Assembly (NCBI RefSeq): GCF_948472415.1
Contig: NZ_OX419519.1
Location: 5,416,001 to 5,480,000 of the forward strand
Length of the DNA stretch: 64,000 nucleotides
Direction of reading: 5' to 3'
DNA from: Kitasatospora fiedleri
GTDB lineage: Bacteria; Actinomycetota; Actinomycetes; Streptomycetales; Streptomycetaceae
Position numbers and translations under genes: made by a program. The notes beneath the pieces were generated by a model. It searched no databases, was not told the DNA's origin, and saw only the letters and a program-made list of their open reading frames with translations. This document shows, piece after piece, positions 20,236-31,165 of this stretch (within the stretch, counting starts at the first letter, position 1; every line of letters starts with the position of its first letter).

Positions 20236-21087
20236 GTGCCCATCCTGGACACGTTCGCGCCTCGGCTCCGCCGCCGGGCGGTCGCGCTCGTCGCCCTGGC
20301 CGCCCTGCCCGCCCCGCTGGTCGCGCTGGGCGCGGCCGGGCCGGCCGTCGCGCAGCGGCGGATCATCGGCGGTACCGGCGCCAGCACCGGGGACCACCCG
20401 TGGATGGTGGCGCTGGCCAGCCGGCAGCAGTTCGGCTCGGCCCGCTCCGGGCAGTTCTGCGGCGGGGCGCTGATCAGCCCGACCAAGGTGGTCACGGCGG
20501 CGCACTGCTTCTACGACGAGACCACGGCCCGGCCGACCGACCGGCCCGGGCTGCGGGTGATCGTCGGGCGGGACGACCTGCGGGGCAGCGCGGGCCGGGA
20601 GGTGGCGGTGCGCGGGGTGTGGATCGATCCGGGCTACAGCTTCACCGCGAACACCCGGGACGTGGCGGTGCTCACCCTGGCCGAGCCGCAGGACGGCCGG
20701 CCGGTGCTGGAGATGGTGGGCCCGGGCGAGACCGAGCCGTACGCGGCGGGCACCCCGGCCACGGTGTTCGGCTGGGGCGACACCCGGGGCAACGGCAGCT
20801 ACTCGAACACGCTGCGCCAGGTCACCGTGCCGGTCATCTCGGACGAGGTCTGCGGCCGCGCCTACCCGGGCGGCCCGGACAGCGCGTACGACGCCCGCAG
20901 CATGGTGTGCGCGGGCGAGGAGCGGGGCGGCAAGGACGCCTGCCAGGGCGACAGCGGCGGGCCGCTGCTGGTGGCCGGGCGGCTGGCCGGGCTGGTCTCC
21001 TGGGGCGCGGGCTGCGCGGAGGCCGAGCACCCCGGGGTGTACACCCGGATCGCGGCCGTCTCGGAGGCCGTGCACGAGGTGCTGTGA
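20236..21087 (+). CDS. Secreted trypsin-like serine protease (S1 family)
   Basis: 283 residues from GTG 20236, with GGAG 6 nt upstream. Residues 1-~40 form a signal peptide: basic LRRRAVALVALAALP, a hydrophobic core and an AVA-Q-type cleavage site. Mature sequence begins near IIGG (43), the activation-type N-terminus of chymotrypsin-fold enzymes. Catalytic residues are His90 (TAAHC), Asp142 (RDVAVL) and Ser240 (GDSGGP). Asp234, six residues before Ser240, predicts cleavage after Arg or Lys. Six cysteines can form three disulfides. It would be secreted and degrade extracellular proteins. It lies alone between hrdB and a convergent small gene. Confidence 0.93.
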   Translation: MPILDTFAPRLRRRAVALVALAALPAPLVALGAAGPAVAQRRIIGGTGASTGDHPWMVALASRQQFGSARSGQFCGGALISPTKVVTAAHCFYDETTARPTDRPGLRVIVGRDDLRGSAGREVAVRGVWIDPGYSFTANTRDVAVLTLAEPQDGRPVLEMVGPGETEPYAAGTPATVFGWGDTRGNGSYSNTLRQVTVPVISDEVCGRAYPGGPDSAYDARSMVCAGEERGGKDACQGDSGGPLLVAGRLAGLVSWGAGCAEAEHPGVYTRIAAVSEAVHEVL

Positions 21088-21117
21088 GCGCGGACCGGGC
21101 CGGGGCCCGGGAACGCC

Positions 21118-21162
21118 ACGGCCGGGTGGCCCACCCCTGGGAGGGGTGGGCCACCCGGCCGT
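21118..21162. terminator. Bidirectional terminator between converging genes
   Basis: Perfect 21-bp inverted repeat (21118-21138 with 21142-21162) with a GGG loop. It lies between the protease stop and the end of the DUF7455 gene, so it serves both strands. Confidence 0.92.
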
Positions 21163-21189
21163 TTCAGGCAGCTCGGTGGAGCGGGAGCG

Positions 21190-21420
21190 TCAGCGCTCCC
21201 CCTCCTCGGCGGCCGCCGGCGTGCCGGAGAGGCGGTCGCTCTCGTCGTGTATCTCCACGGCGATCTTCTTGAGCTCGGGCTCGAACTTGCGCCCGTGGTG
21301 GGCGCAGAACAGCAGCTCTCCGCCGCTGGAGAGGACGACGCGCAGGTAAGCCTGAGCGCCGCAACGGTCGCAGCGGTCTGCCGCGGTCAGCGGGCTCGCA
21401 GGGGTCAGAACAGTAGTCAC
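21190..21420 (-). CDS. DUF7455-type small protein with CxxC motif
   Basis: 76 residues from GTG 21420, with AGAGG upstream. CDRCGAQAYLRV and LLFCAHHGRKFE supply a Cys-x2-Cys...Cys-x2-His set that could bind zinc. The rest is short and charged, with an acidic C-terminal tail. The family is strongly conserved in streptomycetes and its function is unknown to me. No membrane segment or signal peptide. It is transcribed away from parE. Confidence 0.85.
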   Translation of the reverse strand: MTTVLTPASPLTAADRCDRCGAQAYLRVVLSSGGELLFCAHHGRKFEPELKKIAVEIHDESDRLSGTPAAAEEGER

Positions 21421-21889
21421 GTCGCCTCTTCTCTAGCTCGACGAGCTGTGTACCAGGATCAACATCCAACCAGGTCGAATTCGTTCCCGCTCGTGGCTTT
21501 TCTCTTGGAGGATTCTGCCGTCGTCTTGATGAGGACGTGCCCCGGGCAACGATGGTTCATGCGTACCGATTCCCGTGGCCGGCCGATCACCTCGAACTCC
21601 CGACCGGGTCGGGGGGCGAGGTCCGCGTAGCATAATCCTCCGCTGGGTTGGAGCATAAGCCCCGTCCCGGAACCCGTTGCACCGCATCGCAGCAGCTCCG
21701 CAGCCCTCCCCGCCCGCCCGGCTCCGCCAGGACCCGTGGTGTCGGCAGGAGATGGCAGGCTGGTAACCGCCTCCGAGGCGGGAATCGTGTTCGCGCAGCG
21801 CGTACAGAGCGCGCGGGCCCCAGTGGCCCGGATCTCAGTTGCTGAGAGCATGCGGGGGTGTCCGTCAACGTCATGGAGGAGTGCAGAGC
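21421..21889. other. Divergent region between DUF7455 gene and parE
   Basis: 469 nt. The half near 21430-21600 is less GC-rich and probably contains the leftward promoter. A 65-codon frame on the minus strand (21656 to 21459, MLQPSGG...NEFDLVGC) is open but has no convincing ribosome site for its own ATG, so I do not call it a gene. GCATAA occurs twice (21630-21635 and 21653-21658), a direct repeat of unknown meaning. The parE ribosome site GGAGGA lies at 21875-21880. Confidence 0.45.
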
Positions 21890-24001
<2,112 letters not shown>

Positions 24002-24061
24002 GCCACCCCGCGGCGGACCGGCCGCGGCCCGGCCGCGGCCCCGCCGGGCGGCCCCGCGCAC

Positions 24062-24093
24062 GAGGGCTCTCCACCCCAGGGTGGAGAGCCCTC
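24062..24093 (+). terminator. parE terminator
   Basis: Perfect 14-bp stem (24062-24075 with 24080-24093) with a CCAG loop, about 60 nt after the parE stop. Confidence 0.9.
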
Positions 24094-24187
24094 CGCGCTG
24101 CGGATCAACCCCCGCTCCGAGGACCGGCGGGCGCCGGCTCCGTAGCGTTCAGGGTGTCGAAACCACCCCGCCCGGGAGGCACCCGAA

Positions 24188-24679
24188 ATGACCGCCCTGT
24201 CCGACGTCCTGATCGCCGCCGCCGTGATCGTCCTGGTGGTGGGCCGGCAGCTGCGGGCCCGCCGGCTGGACACCGAACGCCGCTTCTGGCTGCTGCCGCT
24301 GGTGCTCGCCGCCGTCGCGCTGCGCGACCCGGTGCTGATCGACCCGCAGCACCGGACCGCCGCCACCGCCCTGCTGATCGGCTCGATGCTCACCACCGCC
24401 GGCATGGGCTGCGCCTGGGGCTGGACGGTGCGGATCTGGCGCGAGGCGGACGGCGCGCTGTGGAGCCGGGGCACCACCGTCACGGTGTTCGCCTGGGTCG
24501 GCGCGATCCTGGTCCGGATCGCCTGGTACGGGGTGGGCGCCGCGCTGCACGTCCACCAGTCCGGCAGCGTGCTGCTGCTGTCGCTGGCGCTGCTGCTGCT
24601 GGTCCGCTCGGCGGCCCTGCAGTGGCGGGCCCGGCAGCTGGACGGCGGCGGCAAGCAGCACCACGGCCTGGCCGCCTGA
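24188..24679 (+). CDS. DUF1453 (CcdC-like) membrane protein
   Basis: 163 residues with four or five transmembrane segments: residues ~5-20, 32-50, 58-80, 93-115 and 125-145. The TERRFWLLPLVLAAVALRDP region matches the DUF1453 family. Starts at ATG 24188. Function is not established. It lies ~105 nt upstream of a sensor kinase gene on the same strand and could be co-transcribed, so a role in sensing is possible but speculative. Confidence 0.8.
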   Translation: MTALSDVLIAAAVIVLVVGRQLRARRLDTERRFWLLPLVLAAVALRDPVLIDPQHRTAATALLIGSMLTTAGMGCAWGWTVRIWREADGALWSRGTTVTVFAWVGAILVRIAWYGVGAALHVHQSGSVLLLSLALLLLVRSAALQWRARQLDGGGKQHHGLAA

Positions 24680-24784
24680 CGCGCCGCCCGCCGTACCGCC
24701 CGGCGCGCCGACGCCGGGCCGGACATCCGCCGCCGGCCCCCGCAACGGGGGTCGGCGGCACCACCGTCGAGGGAGGATCAGCAG

Positions 24785-25945
24785 GTGAGCACGCTGGAGC
24801 GCTGGACCGGGTGGCCCGCCGGGGACGTGCCGCTCCGGGAGCACACCAGCCGGGCCCGGCTGGTGCTGTCGTTCTGCAGCCGGGCCGTCATGCTGGGCGC
24901 CGTGGTCCTCGGCACCTTCACCGAAGACCGGTACTCCGGCTGGCGGCTGCTGACCCCGGTCGGCTGGATCGCGGCCGCGGTCGCCCTGGCCACCGGCTGG
25001 TTCCTGGCCTGCCGGGCCCGGCGGGTGTGGCCCGCGCTGGGCTGCGCCGCCGGGCTGCTGGTCACCGCCGGGCTGGCCCACGAGGGCGGGGCCGACACCC
25101 TCGCCTCGGTGATCTGGTGCGGGCTCGCGGTGCTCGCCGTGATCCGGCTGCCGCTGGCCGCCGGGCTGCTCACCGCCGGGGCGGCGCTGGCCAGTTACGG
25201 CCTCGGCTCGGGCGACTCGCTGCTGGTGATGCTGGCCGTCTCGGGCGGCATCGGCCTGCTCGGCTACCTGCTGCGGCTGGACGGCCAGGCCCGCTCCGCG
25301 CAGCGCGCCCTGCTCGCCCAGGAGCGGGCCGCGCAGGCCGCGCAGGCGGAGTCCGCGGCGCTGGCCGAACGGGCCCGGATCGCCCGGGAGATCCACGACG
25401 TGCTGGCGCACAGCCTGTCCGCGCAGCTGGTGCACCTGGAGGCGGCCCGGCTGATGCTGGACGCCGGGGCCGACCGGGCCGAGATCCGCGAACGGGTGGT
25501 CGCCGCCCGGCGGATGGCGCAGGACGGGCTGACCGAGACCCGGCAGGCGCTGTCCGCGCTGCGCGGCGAGTTCGCCCCCGTCGCCGAGTTCGTGGCCGAG
25601 CTGGCCGCCCAGTCCGGGGCCGTGCTGACCGTCGACGGGGTGCCCCGGCCGCTGCCCGCCGAGGCCGGGCTGGCCGTGCGCCGGGTCGCCCAGGAGGCGC
25701 TGACCAACGCCCGCAAGCACGCGCCCGGCGGCCGGGTGGACGTCCGACTCGGCTACCTGGACGGCGCGGTGGAGCTGCGGGTGCGCAACGCCGGTGCGCC
25801 GCGCGGGGCGCACCCGGTGCTGGGCGACAGCGGGAGCGGGTACGGTCTGCTCGGGATGCGCGAGCGCGCGGAACTGCTCGGCGGCGAACTGCTGGCGGGC
25901 CCCGAGGAGGGAGGGTGGCGCGTGCTGCTGCGGGTGCCGACGTGA
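24785..25945 (+). CDS. Sensor histidine kinase (NarL/DesK class)
   Basis: 386-residue two-component sensor. GTG 24785 follows GGGAGGATCAGCAG. The N-terminal ~160 residues contain four or five membrane segments with little extracellular sequence, suggesting membrane-embedded sensing. HisKA_3 is present as ERARIAREIHDVLAHSLSAQ, His being the phosphorylation site. A compact HATPase domain follows (VAQEALTNARKHAPGG; GYGLLGMRERAELLGG). It overlaps the regulator gene by GTGA, so both are made together. The stimulus is unknown. Confidence 0.9.
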   Translation: MSTLERWTGWPAGDVPLREHTSRARLVLSFCSRAVMLGAVVLGTFTEDRYSGWRLLTPVGWIAAAVALATGWFLACRARRVWPALGCAAGLLVTAGLAHEGGADTLASVIWCGLAVLAVIRLPLAAGLLTAGAALASYGLGSGDSLLVMLAVSGGIGLLGYLLRLDGQARSAQRALLAQERAAQAAQAESAALAERARIAREIHDVLAHSLSAQLVHLEAARLMLDAGADRAEIRERVVAARRMAQDGLTETRQALSALRGEFAPVAEFVAELAAQSGAVLTVDGVPRPLPAEAGLAVRRVAQEALTNARKHAPGGRVDVRLGYLDGAVELRVRNAGAPRGAHPVLGDSGSGYGLLGMRERAELLGGELLAGPEEGGWRVLLRVPT

Positions 25946-26658
25946 CGGACGGACCGATCCGGGTGGTGGTCGCCGACGACCAGACCGTGGTGCGGGAGGG
26001 GATCGTGATGCTGCTCGGCCTGCTGCCGGGCATCACGGTGGTCGGCTCGGCGCCGGACGGCGAGGAGGCGCTGCGGCTGGTCGCCGAACACGCCCCCGAC
26101 GTGGTGCTGATGGACCTGCGGATGCCGCGCTGCGACGGGGTGGAGGCGACCCGCCGCATCCGCGCCGAGCACCCCGCCACCGAGGTGGTGGTGCTCACCA
26201 CCTACGCCGACGACGACTCGCTGTTCTCGGCGCTGCAGGCCGGTGCCCGCGGCTTCCTGACCAAGGACGCCGGGGCGGAGGAGATCGCCCGCGCGGTCGC
26301 GGACGTCCGCTCGGGCGCGGCCGGGCTCTCCCCGCAGGTCCAACTGCGGCTGCTGGAGCGGCTGTCGGCCCCGACCGGGCCCGCCGCGCGGTCGCAGACG
26401 GGATCGCAGACGGGATCGCAGACGAGGACCGAGCCGGCCGGGCGCCCCGCGCTGCCGGACGGGTTGACCCAGCGCGAGGCCGAGGTGCTGGCGCTGATCG
26501 CCGCTGGCCTGTCCAACGCGGAGATCGCCGGAAGGTTGTTCGTCAGCCCCGCGACGGTGAAAACACATATCAACAACCTTTTCGCCAAGACAGCGGTACG
26601 GGACCGCGCCCAGGCCGTGGCGTACGCCTTCAAGCATGGAATTTCCGACGGTTCGTGA
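25942..26658 (+). CDS. NarL-family response regulator
   Basis: 238 residues starting at GTG 25942 within the stop of the kinase gene. The receiver domain has DD at 12-13, phospho-acceptor Asp58 (VVLMDLRMPR) and the conserved Lys in FLTKDAG. A Gln/Ser/Thr-rich linker (~residues 145-170), encoded by a short direct repeat near 26394-26424, leads to a LuxR-type helix-turn-helix (LTQREAEVLALIAAGLSNAEIA; VSPATVKTHINNLFAKT). Target genes are unknown. The next operon, for a DUF485 protein and an acetate-type symporter, is a candidate. Confidence 0.92.
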   Translation: MTDGPIRVVVADDQTVVREGIVMLLGLLPGITVVGSAPDGEEALRLVAEHAPDVVLMDLRMPRCDGVEATRRIRAEHPATEVVVLTTYADDDSLFSALQAGARGFLTKDAGAEEIARAVADVRSGAAGLSPQVQLRLLERLSAPTGPAARSQTGSQTGSQTRTEPAGRPALPDGLTQREAEVLALIAAGLSNAEIAGRLFVSPATVKTHINNLFAKTAVRDRAQAVAYAFKHGISDGS

Positions 26659-26735
26659 ACCGACTTCCGTGTAGCTGGTTCGGGTGAACGTATCTGCACG
26701 GGTTTCGTGGTGTGGTTTGTGACGCTCCATCATGG

Positions 26736-26754
26736 TTCGGTCCTGGTGACCGAA
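26736..26754. promoter_or_regulatory. Inverted repeat TTCGGTC-N5-GACCGAA upstream of the symporter operon
   Basis: A perfect 7-5-7 palindrome lies 17 nt before GTG 26772. It could be an operator or a 5' hairpin controlling the DUF485/symporter operon. The adjacent NarL-type regulator is a candidate binder. Confidence 0.45.
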
Positions 26755-26771
26755 ATGATGAGGTGTCGGCT

Positions 26772-27188
26772 GTGGCGCAGCAGGAGAGAGTCGACTGGTG
26801 GGCCGCGGCCCCCTCCCGACCCCGGGTGGTGGCGCAGCGGCGTGCCGCGGAACCGGCACCGCCGGAGGAGCGGGTCGGCCGGGAGGTCTACCGGAGCGTC
26901 CAGGACAGCGAGGCGTTCCAGGAGATCAGGCGCGGCTACCGCTCCTTCGTGTTCCCGGCCAGCGCCGGGTTCCTGGCCTGGTACCTGCTGTTCGTCGCGG
27001 CCCAGGCGTTCGCGCCGGACCTGATGCGCCAGCGGGTCGCCGGGCCGCTCAACCTGGCCTGGCTGCTCGGCCTGGGCCAGTTCGCCTCGACCTTCCTGCT
27101 CACCTGGCTCTACGCCCGCAACGCCCGCACCAAGCGCGACCGAGCCGCCCTCGAACTGCGCTGGGACACCCAGGACCAACTGCGATGA
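26772..27188 (+). CDS. DUF485 membrane protein
   Basis: 138 residues. The C-terminal ~95 residues are DUF485: SEAFQEIRRGYRSFVFP-like sequence followed by two membrane helices (AGFLAWYLLFVAAQAFAP and LLGLGQFASTFLLTWLYA). The family is the usual small partner of acetate-type symporters. GTG 26772 has GAGG eight nt upstream; GTG 26763 is an alternative. Its stop overlaps the symporter ATG (ATGA). Confidence 0.85.
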   Translation: MAQQERVDWWAAAPSRPRVVAQRRAAEPAPPEERVGREVYRSVQDSEAFQEIRRGYRSFVFPASAGFLAWYLLFVAAQAFAPDLMRQRVAGPLNLAWLLGLGQFASTFLLTWLYARNARTKRDRAALELRWDTQDQLR

Positions 27189-28789
27189 CCCCACACCCCA
27201 GCCACGGCCTCGCGGTGGCGCTGTTCGCCGTCGTCGTCGCCGTCACGCTCACCATCACCGTCTGGGTCGGCCGCCGCGGCCACGCCGCCGAGGACTTCTA
27301 CGCCGGCGGCCGCGACTTCTCGCCGCTGCAGAACGGCTTCGCCCTCTCCGGCGACTACCTCTCCGCCGCGTCCTTCCTCGGCGTCACCGGCCTGATCGCG
27401 CTGTACGGCTACGACGGCGTGCTCTACAGCATCGGCTTCCTGGTCGCCTGGCTGGTCGTGCTGATGCTGGTCTCCGAACTCGTCCGCAACGCCGGCCGCT
27501 ACACCCTGGCCGACGTGCTGGCGCTGCGGATGCGCCAGCGGCCGGTGCGCGCCGCGGCCGGCCTGGCGTCCATGGTCGTCACCCTGATGTACCTGATCGC
27601 GCAGATGGTCGGCGCGGGCAGCCTGGTCGCCCTGCTGCTCGGCACCGACAGCGGCGCCGCCAAGGGCTGGACCATCGTCGGCGTCGGCGGTCTGATGATC
27701 GTCTACGTGACGGTCGGCGGGATGCGCGCCACCACCTGGATCCAGATCGTCAAGGCCTTCCTGCTGGTGGCCGGTTCGGTGCTGCTCACGGTGCTGGTGG
27801 TGGCCCGCTTCCACGGCGACCTCGGCGCGCTGATGGACACCGCGGCCCAGCGCAGCGGCGTCGGCGACAGGTACCTGGAACCGGGCCTGCGGTACGGCTC
27901 CAGCCTGGTCAGCCGGCTCGACTTCGTCAGCCTCGGCCTGGCGCTGGTGCTCGGCACCGCGGGCCTGCCGCACATCCTCAGCCGCTTCTACACCGTGCCC
28001 ACGGCGCGGGCCGCGCGGCGCTCCACGATGTGGGCCATCGGCCTGATCGGCTGCTTCTACCTAATGGCGATCGTGCTCGGCCTCGGGGCCGGCGCGGTGG
28101 TCGGCGCGAAGGCCGTCCGGGCCGCCAACCCGGCCGGCAACACGGCCGTCCCGCTGCTGGCCCTCGACCTCGGCGGCGGGCCGGAGTCCACCTGGGGCCT
28201 GCTGCTGTTCGCGGTGATCTCCGCGATCGCCTTCGCCACCATCCTCGCCGTGGTGGCCGGTCTGACGCTGGCCTCCTCCGCGGCCTTCGCCCACGACCTC
28301 TACGCGCGGGCCTGGCGGCGCCCCGAGCGGCGGCAGGTCTCCGAGCGCGAGGAGGTCATCGCGGCGCGGATCTCGGCCGTGGTGATCGGTGGACTCGCCA
28401 TCGTGCTCAGCCTGTTCGCGCAGAAGCTGAACGTGGCCTTCCTGGTCGGCCTGGCCTTCGCCGTGGCCGCCTCGGCCAACCTGCCGACCCTGCTGTACTC
28501 GCTGTTCTGGAAGCGGTTCACCACCCGCGGCGCGGTCTGGTCGGTGTACGGCGGCCTCGTCCCGGCGGTGGTGCTGGTGCTGTTCTCGCCGGTGGTCTCC
28601 GGCGCGAAGACCGCCGTCCTGCCGGGCCTGGACTTCCACTGGTTCCCGCTGGAGAACCCGGGGCTGGTCTCCATCCCGCTCGGCTTCCTGGCCGGCTGGC
28701 TGGGCACCGTCCTGGACCGGGAGCCGCCGGACGAGGACGGCTTCGCCGAGCTGGAGGTGCGGGCCCTGACGGGCGCGGGCGCCGCCTAA
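27185..28789 (+). CDS. Cation/acetate-type symporter (sodium:solute symporter family)
   Basis: 534-residue integral membrane transporter of the SSS family, closest in pattern to ActP/YjcG and MctC carriers for acetate and other short carboxylates. AEDFYAGGRDFSPLQNGFALSGDYLSAASFLG near the N-terminus is typical, as are GTAGLPHILSRFYTVP and QKLNVAFLVGLAFAVAASANLP. About 13 membrane segments are visible. Translation is coupled to the DUF485 gene. Substrate preference is inferred from the family. A strong inverted repeat ends the unit. Confidence 0.88.
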   Translation: MTPHPSHGLAVALFAVVVAVTLTITVWVGRRGHAAEDFYAGGRDFSPLQNGFALSGDYLSAASFLGVTGLIALYGYDGVLYSIGFLVAWLVVLMLVSELVRNAGRYTLADVLALRMRQRPVRAAAGLASMVVTLMYLIAQMVGAGSLVALLLGTDSGAAKGWTIVGVGGLMIVYVTVGGMRATTWIQIVKAFLLVAGSVLLTVLVVARFHGDLGALMDTAAQRSGVGDRYLEPGLRYGSSLVSRLDFVSLGLALVLGTAGLPHILSRFYTVPTARAARRSTMWAIGLIGCFYLMAIVLGLGAGAVVGAKAVRAANPAGNTAVPLLALDLGGGPESTWGLLLFAVISAIAFATILAVVAGLTLASSAAFAHDLYARAWRRPERRQVSEREEVIAARISAVVIGGLAIVLSLFAQKLNVAFLVGLAFAVAASANLPTLLYSLFWKRFTTRGAVWSVYGGLVPAVVLVLFSPVVSGAKTAVLPGLDFHWFPLENPGLVSIPLGFLAGWLGTVLDREPPDEDGFAELEVRALTGAGAA

Positions 28790-28797
28790 GAACGCAC

Positions 28798-28849
28798 CCC
28801 GGGCCGGGGCGCGGGGACCGGACGCCCGGCCCCCGCGCCCCGGCCCGGG
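28798..28849. terminator. Bidirectional terminator after symporter gene
   Basis: A 19-nt arm at 28798-28816 pairs perfectly with 28831-28849. It lies between the symporter stop and the converging receiver gene. Part of the right arm is repeated at about 28872-28890, so alternative pairings exist. Confidence 0.8.
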
Positions 28850-28889
28850 TCGGCTCCGGCCCGCGCCCCGGCCGGCGCCCCGGCCCGGG

Positions 28890-29309
28890 TCAGCCGGACC
28901 GGACCTCGCCGAGCCAGAAGTCGACGGTGCTGCCGAGCACGGTCCGGAACAGCTCGAAGTTCAGCGGCTTGAAGATGTAGCTGTCCGCCCCGGCGGCGTA
29001 GCAGGCGTCCACCTCCGCGGGGGCGGTGGAGGAGGTGAAGACCACCACCGGCAGCCCGGCCAGCTCCGGGTGGGCCCGGAGGTCGCCGAGCAGGTCGTGG
29101 CCGCTGTAGCCGGGCAGGTTGAGGTCGAGCAGGACCAGTCGCGGCCGTTCGGCCGCCGGGTCGAGCAGCCGCCCGAGGACGCCGTCCGCCCGCCCGGCGA
29201 ACTCCAGGCGGACCAGCGGGTGCGAGCGGGCCAGCGCCCGCGCCACCGCCTCCATGTCGTCCTCGGAGTCCTCGACCACGAGCACCAGTCCCTCGGCCAT
29301 CGCCGTCAC
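28890..29309 (-). CDS. Receiver-only response regulator (Rcp1-like)
   Basis: 139 residues, a single CheY-like receiver with no output domain. ED at 13-14, phospho-acceptor Asp62 (VLLDLNLPGYSG) and Lys in YIFKPLNFELF are conserved. ARPRLVLLDLNLPGYSGHDLL-type sequence and the C-terminal FWL helix are typical of receivers paired with phytochrome kinases. GTG 29309 overlaps the stop of the phosphatase gene (GTGA) and has GAGGAGGGG before it, so the two proteins are co-translated. A bacteriophytochrome gene starts 2.1 kb away in the opposite direction, suggesting it is the kinase partner. Confidence 0.9.
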   Translation of the reverse strand: MTAMAEGLVLVVEDSEDDMEAVARALARSHPLVRLEFAGRADGVLGRLLDPAAERPRLVLLDLNLPGYSGHDLLGDLRAHPELAGLPVVVFTSSTAPAEVDACYAAGADSYIFKPLNFELFRTVLGSTVDFWLGEVRSG

Positions 29310-31165
29310 GACGCTTCCCCCTCCTCGTTTCGGTCCGGTTCCGCCCCCGATGACACCCGCATCGCCAGGACGGCCATGTCGTCCGCCGAGCCCCGGCCGA
29401 AGCCGAGCGCCGCCCGGGCCAGCCCGGTGACCACCCCCGTCGGCGGGAGTCCGGCCAGCGCGCCGAGGGCGGCGGAGAGCCGGTCCTCGAAGAACGCGCC
29501 GTCGGGTGAGCGGGACTCGGTGATCCCGTCGGTCAGCAGCACCGCGGTGTCCCCGGGGCGCAGCACGTCGGTGGTCTCCGTCAGCTCGTAGTCGTCGACC
29601 ACGCCGAGCAGCAGCCCGCCGGTGCCGCCCAGCGGCGCGACCGTCCCGTCCGCGCGCAGCACCAGCGCCTGCGGGTGCCCGGCGTTGGCGATCCGGGCCG
29701 CGAAGGCGCCGTCCGGGGCCGGGACCAGCGACAGCACCACGCCGGTGACGAACTTCCGGGAGGCGGCCGTCCGCAGCGCGCGGTTGAGGCGGGTGAGCGC
29801 CGCGGCGGGCGGCAGGTCGTCCTCCAGCAGCGTGCGCAGGGTGTGCCGGGCCAGGCCGGTGAGCGCGGCGGCCTCGGCCCCGCGGCCGCACACGTCGCCC
29901 ACCAGGAGGGAGAACGAGTGCCGGCCGGGGACGGCGTCGTAGAAGTCGCCGCCCACCTCCAGGGCCGCGTCGCCCACCTCGTAGGCGGCGGCCAGCTCCA
30001 CGCCCGGCACGGTGGGCAGGACGGCCGGCAGCAGGTGCTGCTGCAACGAGACCACGTGCTGCCGGCGCTCCTCGTACAGCGTCGCGTTGTCGATCGCCAG
30101 CGCGGCCCGCAGCGCCAGGTCGGCCAGGAACAGCGGCGGCGGCAGGCGGGACGGGTCGCGCTCGTAGACGAAGGTGACGGTGCCCAGCAGCCGGCCCCGG
30201 GCCCGCAGCGGGTTCACCGTGACCGCCCGGGCGGCCACCTCGGAGGCCGGGCCGAAGGGCGTGCCCGCCAGCTCCTCGCCGCTCAGGACGGTGCCCTCGC
30301 GCAGCGCGGACAGCTTCGGCAGGACGTCGTCCACCCAGTTCCCGTCCTCGCCCGCCGCGGTGAACCGCCGCTGCGCGCCCGCCGCCAGGTGCGCGGAGGC
30401 GACCAGCGTGAGCCCGCCGGGTCGGCACAGGTGCACCAGGCAGCCCTCGGCCACCGCGGGCACCGTCATCCGGGCCACCCGCTGGAGGGTCTCCCCGACG
30501 TCCAGCGAGGCGTCCATCTGCAGCGACGCCTCCGCGAGCAGCGCGTCCCGGGCCTGCACCCGGGCGTTCTCCCGCTCCTGCACGATCCGGTCGTTGCAGG
30601 CGGCGACCACGTCGCACACCTGGGCGACCCGGAGGCCGAGCCGGGCCGGGGCGGACCGGCCCGCGGCCAGGCCGACGGACACCACCGCCCAGTCGTCCTC
30701 CTCCAGCGCCAGCGCGCACTCCACCACCCGCACCGCCCCGGCCGCCCGCCACACCCCGTACTCGGGCCGGGCCCGCGCGTGCTCGGAGCACAGCGCGAAC
30801 CGCCGGACCAGGCCGGGCACCGGAGCCGGTACGCCCGTCCAGGCCTCGCCGGGCGGAGCCAGCACCCGCTCGGGGCGGGTGTCGGGACGGCTGCTGGACC
30901 GCATGTACCGGGCCGCGCCGGACGGGGCGAACCGGGTGCCCGAGACCACGACCACCCCCGGCCGGCCCAGCAGCAGGTCGTACAGCTGCTCGGAGAGCGC
31001 CGTCACGTCGGTCGAGGTCTGGGCGAGCCGCCACATCCGGTGCAGCCCCGCGCTCCAGTCACCCTCCGCCGGGCGCCCGGACCGCGCCGCGCGGGGCGGC
31101 GGCGGGACGTCGTCGCTGCGGGGAGCGGTTCCCGCCGGTTCGTCGGGGGGCTGTTGGCGTGTCAC
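29306..31165 (-). CDS. SpoIIE-type PP2C phosphatase with GAF domain
   Basis: 619 residues. Residues ~35-190 form a weakly recognisable sensory domain. Residues ~215-370 are a GAF domain (DVGETLQRVARMTVPAVAEGCLVHL; LALRAALAIDNATLYEERR). Residues ~385-605 are a PP2C/SpoIIE phosphatase: QQHLLPAVLP entry, metal-binding Asp in GGDFYDAV and GDVCGRG, DGITESR and SADDMAVLAMRV. All metal ligands seem intact, so it should dephosphorylate a Ser/Thr site, classically an anti-anti-sigma factor. No anti-sigma or STAS protein lies in the window. It is coupled to the receiver gene and divergent from the phytochrome. Confidence 0.9.
   Translation of the reverse strand: MTRQQPPDEPAGTAPRSDDVPPPPRAARSGRPAEGDWSAGLHRMWRLAQTSTDVTALSEQLYDLLLGRPGVVVVSGTRFAPSGAARYMRSSSRPDTRPERVLAPPGEAWTGVPAPVPGLVRRFALCSEHARARPEYGVWRAAGAVRVVECALALEEDDWAVVSVGLAAGRSAPARLGLRVAQVCDVVAACNDRIVQERENARVQARDALLAEASLQMDASLDVGETLQRVARMTVPAVAEGCLVHLCRPGGLTLVASAHLAAGAQRRFTAAGEDGNWVDDVLPKLSALREGTVLSGEELAGTPFGPASEVAARAVTVNPLRARGRLLGTVTFVYERDPSRLPPPLFLADLALRAALAIDNATLYEERRQHVVSLQQHLLPAVLPTVPGVELAAAYEVGDAALEVGGDFYDAVPGRHSFSLLVGDVCGRGAEAAALTGLARHTLRTLLEDDLPPAAALTRLNRALRTAASRKFVTGVVLSLVPAPDGAFAARIANAGHPQALVLRADGTVAPLGGTGGLLLGVVDDYELTETTDVLRPGDTAVLLTDGITESRSPDGAFFEDRLSAALGALAGLPPTGVVTGLARAALGFGRGSADDMAVLAMRVSSGAEPDRNEEGEAS

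Noticed and set aside
21881..21889. parE start at GTG 21881
   Set aside because: It directly abuts the GGAGGA ribosome site, leaving no spacing. GTG 21890 has the normal 9-nt gap.
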